From assembly GCA_011032825.1 (NCBI GenBank), contig JAADJZ010000003.1, positions 1,860,001 through 1,924,000 on the forward strand: a stretch of DNA of 64,000 nt, given 5' to 3'. The first letter of the stretch is position 1. Every line of letters begins with the position of its first letter. The stretch comes from Massariosphaeria phaeospora (Eukaryota > Ascomycota > Dothideomycetes > Pleosporales). A program made the translations under genes and the position numbers. The notes beneath the pieces were generated by a model that saw only the letters and a list, made by a program, of their open reading frames with translations, ran no database searches and was not told the origin of the DNA. Of this stretch, positions 55,484-64,000 are shown piece after piece.

Positions 55484-56011
55484 TACGCGTGCAGCCTCTC
55501 GCTTAGTACTTTTTAGTACAGCCGAGCTTCTGCCGAGGAACACCAAAACTTCGGACAGCAGAGGCACCCGCAGCCTTTACAGCGCCGGCGATCTTTGCGC
55601 ACCTACTGCACTACCTCTACAGCGACTCAAAATACCTGCGCATTAAATAAAGCTGTAATGTTTATATGCGACGACTATCTAAACTCTCGCAGCTTTTTTC
55701 TGACGTGTAGTTGCTGCGCTGCAGGTGCGAGTATCTCTGCGGGTGCCTCTGCGGCGCTAGCAGCGGCGCACCTTCAGCGACCCTACGCAACAACCACACG
55801 GTAGAAAAAGGCTGCGAGAGTTTGTATCGCTGTCGCATACAAATCTCACAGCTTTGTTCAAAGCGTAGGTATTTTGAGTCGCTGTGGAGGTGGTGCAGCA
55901 GGTGCGCGCGCAGCCAGCACCTCTAGAGCCTCTGTCGTCCGAAGTTTTGATGTTCGTCGGGTGAACCTCGGCAAAACGCCGTGCAGGCGTACACTAAGTA
56001 CGCCCGCGTAC
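55484..56011. repeat. Palindromic foldback element, about 528 bp
   Basis: The two halves are inverted copies over roughly 200 bp or more, centred near 55,750. Shared landmarks (left, then right read inverted) include ACAGCGACTCAAAATACCT, AAAACTTCGGAC and ACTCTCGCAGC. Ends are near TACGCG. The left half shows more transitions than the right. Short frames here are explained by the palindrome. Confidence 0.8.
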
Positions 56012-56173
56012 ACCCAGAAATGAGGTGCCGAATATGAAAAATAGAGTGCCGAATATAGCCTGCCTTAAAAAACAGCTAGTTAGATTTGCTAACTAAACAA
56101 AGGTTTTAAAGAACGTAAGCAACTTTTGCAAAATCTAGCAACTTTTGCTTTTTTAAAAGTTCTATTTAAGCTA

Positions 56174-58933
56174 ACGTAATCTACTACTAAGTAGAACACT
56201 CTACTAAGTAGAACAAAAAGCCTTGGCATAACTAACTTATGTTACGCATTTTTAATTTTATTTCTATTAAACAAAAAGCCTACGTACGTCGTGCTAGCAT
56301 CTAATTTAGAAAATGCTTTTGTATTTTTTTTGCACGTTTGCGCATTGTGCCTAGTTCTGCCGCAGTTCTTACAGCGCCGTAGAGCTAGTTAAGCTCGTTT
56401 TTAATTACTACTACTACAAGCTTTCTTTAATTGCTAAAGTCTTGTAGACGCTTTAGAAGCTACTTGCGCTGCAGCACTTTTATACTCTATAGTACTACTC
56501 TACTAGATTTGCTTTCTTTTGCGCAATTTTTGCTTAGTTATTTCTGCTAGTTGCTTTTTAAGCTCTTTGTTGCGAGCAGCAAGAAGCGCGTTTTGGTGCA
56601 GCATTAGCTTACTACTTTTTATAAGCTAGAAAAGCCTGCCTAGGCTGTAACAAGTAATTGAGTAAAAAACTCGCGTACAAGCTTTAACTAAGATTCAAAC
56701 TTGTGCGTATTGCTTAGTGTTTTTAACTACTACAGCGTTTCTAGTGCGAAAAGTAGTAGCAAGGTACATAGTTGTACTTTAAAACAATTAAAAACTACCT
56801 ACGCGTTAATAAGAACTAGCTTTAAAACTTTAAAAGCTTTTTTGCAGTTCTTTGTTATAAACACCTTAAAAAACGCGTTTCTAAAAGCTAGCAAGAAGCT
56901 TTTTTTGTTAATATAAAAGACGCGCTAGCGTGCCAAGTTTCTAACACGCTAAAAGTACTTGCGCTTTAATAGCAAAAAGTAAACTACGTTAAGTAGCTAA
57001 AAAATGTGCAACAAGTAAAGTAGCATGCAAAGAGTAAAAATTTTGTTTTTAAAACAATAGTTTTTAAACTTCTAACGTACCTCACGGGTAGTCGGGCTAC
57101 ACGGGTTCGCGGGACACTTTTGCCAAGCAAATTATCTAATATTATAACCTTAATACCTTTCTTAATAGTAGGCCTATTAGAATAATTTATACACTGTTAT
57201 AAAGCTCTAAGCTAGGACTTTAAAATCTACTAAAAATTACCTAAATAGGCTAAGTACTACTAGAGTTTTTAAAGTTTAAAGATAAAGAGCTCGCTTAAGC
57301 TCTATACCTAGTATCTAGTAGAATTCTACTATAATAAACTTTTATATTCTAAAATATTCTTATTTATACTGTAAGTTAGAGTTCTAGAAAGTTATATAGT
57401 ATATAGCTTAGAATCAAAGCTATTAGATAGAATTAGAGTTTATATATAAAACCTACTAAGTATAAAGTATTAGTACTATTATAACTCTAAATAATACTAC
57501 TTTTTTAAAGCTTATATAGTATAATTATACTAAGTACTAAATTATTAAGTAGTTTTACATTAGGTTTTAATAGTTATATATAGATATTTATACTTAGCTA
57601 GTATAAAGAAAGTAAACTACTTTCTAACCTATCTAGTAGCTTTAATCTTAGGCTACACGCTATAAAACTCTCTAGTACTTTAATATATAGTATAAATAAG
57701 AATATTTTAGAATATAAAAGTTTATTATAGTAGAATTCTACTAGATACTAGGTATAGAGCTTAAGCGAGCTCTTTATCTTTAAACTTTAAAAACTCTAGT
57801 AGTACTTAGCCTATTTAGGTAATTTTTAGTAGATTTTAAAGTCCTAGCTTAGAGCTTTAAAACAGTGTATAAATTATTCTAATAGGCCTACTATTAAGAA
57901 AGGTATTAAAGTTATAATATTAGATAATTTGCTTGGCAAAAGTGTCCCGCGAACCCGTGTGGCCCGACTACCCGTAAGGTACGTTAGTTAAAGTAGCTTT
58001 TGTGCTCGTTAAGTATAAGTAGCTTGTATGCCTCTACCTAGCGCACTTTTGTATGCGCGTTAAAGTGCTTTAACTACTCTAAACTAAGCGCGTTGTTAGT
58101 TTAGCTGTTTTTAGAAACTAAAAGCTTTTAATTGCGCAGTATTAAAGCTTTCTCGTACTACGCTAAAATGTAAACGCGTTTTTTGTAGATAATAAAAAGC
58201 GAGATTGCGTACCTAGTAGCGCAGATGCTCTAGATTACTATAACCTACTTGCGATTACCTAGCTAGACTAGCTTAGAACAAGCGCGTTTTTCTAAACTTA
58301 TAACAACTTTTATAAAACTAATAACGCTTATTTAGAAGCTAGTTTTATCAAAGTTGTGCACGTCGTTGTTATAGACGCTGTACTTAGCTTTAGTTTTCTT
58401 TATTAGCTTAAACTACGCGCTAATAACCGTGGGATTTTCTTGCAGTATTCTCTGCCTATTCTTTGCTTAATTAAAAGCTATTTTAAGCTTAGCTAAACGC
58501 GTTACGAAGCGCTTAGCTTAGTGCTTGCTAACTAGCTTACTACCGCGTACAGCTAGCAGTTTATTAGCTATATCTGCTACCTCGCACAGCCGGAGCGCAA
58601 ATCCTCGCGAATCGAGGTTGAGAATATATTGAACAATTGTTTGCTCTTTAGTTGCAGTAAGCTTATGTTGAGCGTGGCAAGTTTTAGAGCAATGCGTAAC
58701 TCTTTTGCGTTAGCAAAAGAGTGTTGTAAGAAGTACCTTAAATGCCTTAGCAGCGCGTTAAAGGCTTTAGAATTGTTAGCTATTATAAGCAGAAAAGGCA
58801 AGCTAAATTCTGCCTTCTTAGTTAGATAATTGCGCGTCTTGTTGTTGAGACATGTCGCGTTGATAAGGGAGTAGAAGTTCTTGGCAGAAACTGTTCCACT
58901 TAGTGGGGTGTTCCACTTAGTAGTGGATTACGT
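56174..58933 (-). mobile_element. Fot1/pogo-like DNA transposon copy 5 (1,848 bp net), with nested foldback
   Basis: TIRs begin ACGTAATCTACTACTAAG on the left and, inverted, end at 58933, with TA on each side (56172-56173, 58934-58935). Each TIR holds a doubled CTACTAAGTAGAACA-type unit. The interior is the reverse complement of copy 2, including the region around 58,090-58,150. Subtracting the nested element (910 bp) and its duplicated TA from the 2,760-bp span leaves 1,848 bp, exactly the length of copy 2. The minus-strand transposase is broken by stops. Confidence 0.9.
57075..57984. mobile_element. Foldback (long-TIR) element of 910 bp nested in pogo copy 5
   Basis: Two arms of about 300 bp (57,075-57,385 and about 57,690-57,984) are almost perfect inverted copies around a 300-bp centre. 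TA lies on each outer side (57073-57074, 57985-57986). The outermost 55 bp resemble the TIR of pogo copy 1 (ACGTACCT, then CACGGGTAGTC here against AACGAGTTAGC there, and a shared ACACTTTTGCCAAG/ACACTTTTGCTAAG). This suggests mobilisation by a pogo transposase of that lineage. No coding capacity. The arms differ at only a few positions, so this is younger or recently corrected. Confidence 0.92.
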
Positions 58934-59135
58934 TACAACTTAAACTAACTACTCTACTTAGCAAGCGCTAAGTAGCTACAGCTTAAACGCTTTTAGACAG
59001 CTTACGTCTTAGCGAGATAGCTAAGCAAGCAAATTCAGCGCTAAAAACAAGCCTTAGCTATTTTTCTAAGACCTCTAGCAGCGCTATCTTTTGTACAGCG
59101 AGATCGACAAATCCGTTTACCACCAGATTATACGG

Positions 59136-59844
59136 TAGTTACGAGGGACTCGTGCTGGATTTGAACAAGTCTCGGGCGCAGGAGGCCACCGCCTTCTCTG
59201 TCGAGCTAGGCTAGCCGAGAGCGGTTCCCCGATGCGGCTTGGGGAAGGCGATGGCGGTTGGAGTGCGGGAAGTTGGAACGTCGAGTCTCCTGAAGTGACT
59301 CTGGCGGTCTTCCTTTTGCGTGGTGTTGCATCACGCCTCCATGTCCGCAAGCAAAAGAACCACTCTGTGGCGCTGGGTCTCTGCCGCCACATACCTAACT
59401 TCCATAGGCCCGTCGCAGGCTAGGGCTCAGCCGGCAGCCGGTTCTTGGCACCAGCAATGGATCCAGGGCGGATGGCGGCTGCATGCCTGGGGCCTGTCAA
59501 TGCCACTACCAGGCAGGGGCGCGCGTGTATGTAATAAGGTCATGAACCTCGACAGATGCCGCCGACCGTGTTCTCTCCCCCAAACTCTTCCTTCCGCCAC
59601 GACACCACATCGCTGCGTCCCCGCCCTATTCTTTTGACGTCGCCGGATCCGTCCCATAGCCCGTCAGCCGTTTGGTGTGACTGCCTCGTCGCGCAGTCGT
59701 CCCATGGTTGTCCGGACCGTGTGCACCAGGGCCATGCCAACGACGACGAGGCTTCTTCACGTTTAGATTCTATAATATACCCTCTTCTGCAGCACACAGT
59801 TCATCCGTTCGATCTTCTTAGGGCCTCTCGTTGAGCTTCCCGCC
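59136..59844. other. Intergenic, promoter of the acyltransferase gene
   Basis: Composition returns abruptly to balanced. Several overlapping short frames on both strands carry no motif. The sequence GGATTTGAACAAGTC near 59,155 resembles a tRNA T arm but has no matching acceptor or A box. Confidence 0.55.
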
Positions 59845-61286
59845 ATGGCTCCGCGCGACGCTAATTGGATAGACGTAAGTGTTTCCCAGCTCCCGACCCT
59901 CTTCAGACGAGATTGAACCGTGACTGACGTCTGGTTGCAGGGCCTTCGCGGTATAGCTTCATTCATGGTAGTTAGTGGCCACCTTTGCACGGCGCTGGTG
60001 CCATGGCTACACGCGCCCGCCCACGACCCGAAAACCGCGCCGCACCTGTTCCAGCTGCCGTTCCTCCGTCTTGCTGTTGGCGGCCGTAGCGCTGTCGCAC
60101 TGTTCTTCCTCATAACGGGATACGTCAACTCCATTGGGCCTATCGGCAGATCGCGCGCGGGGAACACGGATGCGGCCCTCAATGGCATTGCCCGCAGTGC
60201 TTTGGCCCGGTCTGGCAGGTTGGTACTCCCAACCATGATTGCCACCGCTCTCAGTTGGTTCCTCGCCAACACGAACGCATACCACATGACGAAGCATGTC
60301 GACTCGACGTGGATCCGTCAAGGCTGGCACCGCCAGGAGCCGACTCTGTGGCAAGCCTTCAAGTCGTTGACACGCGCTGAGGTGGAAACGTGGACAATTG
60401 GCTGGAACGACTACGATGGAACGCAATGGACACTACACCTGTTTCTCGAGGGAAGCATGCTGGTATACATGACCATGTTTGCTACCGTTTTGGTCAAGCC
60501 GAAAGCGAGATTCATCATCTATGCCGTGTTGTACATCTATTTTTGGCAACTTGGCGAGGGTGAGTTGCTGTAGCTGGGAGTTCAGAACAGAGACACTGAC
60601 AAGAGATAGGCCTCGCCATTGGCGCTCTGAAAGGATTGAATATCATATTTGGCATGTTCGTGGCTGAGTTGCACAACCACTACAAGGACTCGGCGACGTC
60701 CGTCCTACCCGCCCCGGTACCAGCACTGATGATAATCTTGGGAGCATTCATGGCGGGCTATCCTCAAGATGCGCCGCACAATGCCCGTTGGTCGCACTTG
60801 ATGCAAACATTCATGCATTCAATAACTGTCAAGGACTCGGACGTCCGGCGGTACTGGGACCACATCGGAGCAGCAACTGTCCTACTAGGCATATTCTTCT
60901 CGCGAAACGCCCGACGAGTTCTCACTTCGCCGGTTTTCAACTTTCTCGGCCGTGTCAGCTTCCCGGTGTACCTGATGCACAACACCATGATCAAGTCAGT
61001 GTTGACCTGGATGGTCTATCTTCCGTCGGCCATGAACCCACCACGGAACGAGAAGGGCGAGCAGATGGATCTGCAACGCGGTACAACAATGCACATTTTC
61101 ATCGCTATTGGCATTTTCTTCTACATCCTATACCGCACCGCTGCACTTTGGGTTCAACACATTGATCCCCTTTGCGGAAACGTCGTCAATGCTTTCACCA
61201 AGTGGGCATACGGCGAAACAGCCGCAACCCACAAGGGCCCTACAACTCGCAACGGACACGTTGAAAAGACCGTCCTTCCCGCGTAA
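59845..61286 (+). CDS. Acyltransferase-3 family integral membrane protein
   Basis: Exons 59845-59874, 59941-60559 and 60610-61286 (441 aa). Introns are 66 nt (GTAAGT ... TTGCAG) and 50 nt (GTGAGT ... GATAG). The start MAPRDANWID joins to GLRGIASFMVVSGHL, the N-terminal hallmark of the acyltransferase-3 fold, with the His expected to be catalytic. About ten hydrophobic segments follow, including VALFFLITGYVNSIG, LVLPTMIATALSWFLA, LVYMTMFATVLVK, FIIYAVLYIYFW, VSFPVYLMHNTMIKSVLTWM and MHIFIAIGIFFYILY. Members transfer acyl groups across or at membranes (O-acetylation of sugars, polyols, antibiotics). In fungi they occur both in metabolite clusters and alone. No biosynthetic neighbours are seen here, so the substrate is unknown. 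Confidence 0.88.
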
Positions 61287-62995
61287 TTTCTCATCTTCCA
61301 TTGGCCGCGACATTCCAGCTGAAAGAGCATTCATTCGTATATATTTGCCAGCGGACGCAGGATCCCGCCGTGTTATACATTATACACTATTTTAGTACCT
61401 TGCATGCACGTCTACGCATAGTCTCAAGCCTCGCGGGCGAGCGAGGCTTCACACCTTGGAGCTTGCAGTCGGAGTCCTTGCAGACCGGGGACGACGAATA
61501 TTCTTACAAAAGTGTGCTGGACAAGGCACGCTTCTGGACGGGAGATTGGAGTGGCGGCTAGGGGTTTCAACCAAATGTTGAATATTTCTCCCCAGTGGGA
61601 GGAAGTCTGGTGAGAGTCGCTTGGATGACATATACCCACGTTATCCATTCACGTTTCTCCTTGCGTGTGTTTTCTTGCAAAGTCACTAGAGCTAGGCATT
61701 AGACGTGGACCCGGGATGGAGACAAGTCGAAAAGAAGCGTTTGCGGTTGAGATAGATAGAGGTTGTAGTGTTGTATGACAGTCCAGAAATCAAGCAAGAA
61801 TGCAATCAATACTGGGCAGTTACTTTTTGAATCGCACGGTATGTCACCCCTCTCACCGCATCTGCTATCCCGAGTCATGCGTCTGGGACACTACTTGGGT
61901 AGTATGTACTAGCGCGTGCAGACTGTCTCCTGTCATGTGTCTTCGCAGGGGTCTACCTAGTATTTGAACTGGACGATTAGCTGCCGCAAGCCTTCGCACG
62001 GTAGGTGGACCAGATTTCGGCCGACGGAGATGGGCGAAAGAGGCTAGAATACATTTATATAGATAGACCGAGCGGTGAGAACGCACATCCATATTGAACT
62101 GCGTGGTAGACATGATGACTAGATAAGCTACTGTACAGGTAGAGTTACTAAGTTTTTTCCAGTGCTGCCGACGGGAATGCCTGGGGGACCAGGCGAACTC
62201 ATCGACATGTTGCCGACACTCAGCACCGTGTTCTGTTTACTGCTCTCCATTGCCACCATTGTTACAGTCCTTTATCCTTAACGACCGCATACGTAAGTAG
62301 ACTCTAGTCCGTAAGCGTCGCAGATCCTAACCCACCTCTTCTGATGCATGGCTCAGTGGATGTGGGAGCTTTGCCATGAGAGGGTACGCTAGTGAGAACA
62401 GAACTATGGGAGAGGGTGAGATTTTATCGTGTATAATGTGGTAGGTAATGTAGCTCGGTGCGGTCCGTCCGATTGCGAGCGTATGATGCCGTTCAGAGAC
62501 ACACTTTCGTTGGCTGTGCAGGGTAGGGTCATGGTTCGGTACCATTGGAGTGGCAATGTGAATGCCGCCGGGCCGAGTTGGAAGCAGGTATGTTTAGGCT
62601 CAGGAAGCTTTTTCTATGAAGATGACGTTCGGTCAGGTGAGCGTGGTGATGGGACGAAACAGGAGACCAGACAGCGTTGAACGTCGAGCGTTGACCGACA
62701 GAGAGTAATTAGGATTACTCCTGAGTAAGATGAAGAATGAACACTCCATGTCATCTGTCCATACACCGCTCGAGACCCGGAGAAGGCAGAGCCTGAGCTG
62801 TGATTGGAGCAGTCTCCCGTAAGACAAGCATAGGTAACTCCTTATCAGAAAAACGCTTGTGTTGTCGAGTGGCGGTGAGTGGTGAACGGTGAGCGAGTGC
62901 CAGGTGGGGCAATGGCCATGGCTGCATACGAGCATGGCCCTCCCGAACGACATCCACCGAAGATTCAGAAGGGTTGGCACTGAAGTAGCGACCCA
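61287..62995. other. Long intergenic region, one possible small exon
   Basis: No gene with a recognised product. Several short frames (minus strand 61,865-62,113 and 62,327-62,545) have no motif. A 34-codon plus frame at 62,177-62,281 is strongly hydrophobic and follows a pyrimidine-rich TTTTTTCCAG that resembles a splice acceptor; I list it as a finding and not a gene. Confidence 0.5.
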
Positions 62996-64000
62996 TCAAG
63001 GGAGATCATAGTCACTCAGGATTGCTTCAGGGTCCTCCGGAGGAAGCATATCAATCGTATCGTTTGTACGGGGGCCAGTGTACGTTCTGCGAAAAACATT
63101 AGCTTCCTTTGGGAGATTAATACACTAGGTGCGACTCACTTTCTCGCCCCCGCATACCACCAGGACATGCTGAAGAGACCAATGAACGCTGCTACGCAGA
63201 TTGCGTAATTCATGTTGGTTGCTGTGACGGGCTTGACTGTTGGGAAAAACAGCACAATGCTTATGAAGATGACCCAGCTGACAGCTATGGCGTTGACAGG
63301 TTTGCTCCATCTTCCCATGGTATACGGTCCAGGATGGAACTTGACCTGCCCCTCGTACCACCTGTGGGCGATGATGACGGCAATGTAGCTAATGTCGAGC
63401 GCAGGCGCAGTGATATTGAAGATAGCAACGATCGTCAAGGTACTTCCCATGCCGATTAGATCGAGACAGCTGCAGAAGGCAACGACAAGCCAGACCGCAT
63501 TGACCGGAGTGTTCGTAAGCGAGTTGACTTTGCTCCAGAATCTTATCTCGTGTCAGCATCATTGCCTAAACGTTTGATAAGTGTAACTCACCCAGAGAAT
63601 GGGAAGGCTGCATCTCGAGAAAAGGCCCAGGCCATTCTCGCGTTTGCCAGCATCGCAGAGCAGCAAGTGAAGGACTGGACGAGGATGACGAAGAACCACA
63701 TGATAGTGCCTCCTGTGCGCCCGCCCGCGTTCCAGAAAATTTGAGCGACAGGCATACCAGTTGCCGAGGCCATGATCTCGTCGTAGTCTGTCATACAGAA
63801 GCAGAAAGTGATGGTTAGCATCCAACCCACAAGTCCAGACACTAAAATGGCCATCCTAATTGCGACTGGGCCTCTAATAGCGGCGTCATGCGTTTCTTCT
63901 GACATACTGTGCGAGCTCATTAGCTTTGCTGACTGCCTTAGGGCGGGGTAACCTACTGAGTTGTACCGTCGTAGTCTGTCATCGTCCACGCCACCGAAAG
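62996..64000 (-). CDS. Amino-acid/choline-GABA type permease, APC family (partial, N-terminus off the window)
   Basis: Four exons are visible: 64000-63957, 63906-63592, 63541-63140 and 63086-62996. Introns are 50, 50 and 53 nt (GTAGGT ... CACAG; GTGAGT ... CTGAC ... AAG; GTGAGT ... CGCAG). The joined frame reads LSVAWTMTDYDGTTHMSEET, followed by HDAAIRGPVAIRMAIL, diagnostic of fungal UGA4/HNM1-like APC permeases. Six or so membrane segments follow, such as MAILVSGLVGWMLTITFCFC, IMWFFVILVQSFTCCSAML, VNAVWLVVAFCSCLDLIGMG and IAVSWVIFISIVLFFPTV. The protein ends DTIDMLPPEDPEAILSDYDLP, an acidic cytoplasmic tail. About 284 residues are seen; the full protein should be near 500-540. The substrate (amino acids, GABA or choline) cannot be decided from this half. 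Confidence 0.9.

Larger units (their letters stand above)
55241..59135. mobile_element. Outer long-TIR (foldback) element, opened by later insertions
   Basis: The left end CCGTATAATCTAGTAGTAAA (from 55241) and the right end, read inverted from 59135 as CCGTATAATCTGGTGGTAAA, match over about 90 bp with mainly transition differences. They continue to align weakly to about 200 bp. TA lies on each outer side (55239-55240, 59136-59137). The right end is less mutated than the left. Between the arms lie the palindromic element 55,484-56,011 and pogo copy 5, which can be subtracted to leave an original element of roughly 600 bp. No coding capacity of its own was recognised. Confidence 0.8.

Noticed and set aside
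59110..59190. Possible tRNA (GGATTTGAACAAGTC resembles a T arm)
   Set aside because: No acceptor stem, D arm or A box at the right distance; part of the region is the TIR of the outer foldback element.
59845..64000. Biosynthetic cluster (acyltransferase plus transporter)
   Set aside because: No synthase, regulator or other tailoring enzyme nearby; a 1.7-kb gap separates the two genes, and the permease looks like an ordinary amino-acid permease.

Overview
The window looks like nuclear chromosomal DNA of a filamentous ascomycete. The evidence is protein genes split by 48-89 nt introns with fungal splice signals (GTAAGT-like donors, CTAAC/CTGAC branch points, AG acceptors), a C+G-balanced gene-dense background, and long A+T-rich blocks in which transposons have decayed by C-to-T/G-to-A transitions as expected from repeat-induced point mutation (RIP). 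A bipartite gene-rich / RIP-rich layout of this kind is known from Dothideomycetes (Pleosporales); that placement is inference.

Layout. (1) 1-8.8 kb, gene-rich: a truncated disordered protein (perhaps Vac7-like), an unknown probably mitochondrial protein, the ESCRT-III regulator IST1 and the mismatch-repair ATPase MSH2. (2) 9.1-41.2 kb, a 32-kb A+T-rich graveyard with no plausible host gene. I resolve it into four Fot1/pogo-like DNA transposons with long terminal inverted repeats (TIRs) and TA target duplications, one 6.0-kb hAT element with an exact 8-bp target duplication, a 329-bp hAT-derived MITE, remains of three Ty3/gypsy retrotransposons (two clearly chromodomain-bearing), and the two separated arms of a large palindromic element at the block's outer edges. 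Many elements sit inside others. (3) 42.0-54.3 kb, gene-rich: mitochondrial succinyl-CoA:3-ketoacid CoA transferase, an L-type lectin cargo receptor, prohibitin 2, a quinone-oxidoreductase-like MDR protein, tRNA-Ser(AGA), a bifunctional pseudouridine-5'-phosphate glycosidase/PfkB kinase and OST1 (ribophorin I). (4) 55.2-59.1 kb, a second decayed block with three levels of insertion: foldback element, containing a pogo element, containing another foldback element. (5) 59.8-64.0 kb: an acyltransferase-3 family membrane protein and the 3' part of an amino-acid permease.

The host genes are mostly housekeeping (DNA repair, ESCRT, mitochondrial ketone-body metabolism and membrane scaffolding, ER glycosylation and cargo export, nucleoside salvage) and show no cluster logic. 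Two pairs are divergent and may share promoters (lectin/PHB2; PUMY-like/OST1). I found no CRISPR array, biosynthetic cluster or other coherent novel system. The most informative structure is the nested transposon stratigraphy, which can be read from exact target duplications and from length arithmetic. All gene models are conceptual, from splice signals and reading frame only; nothing was searched or aligned by computer.
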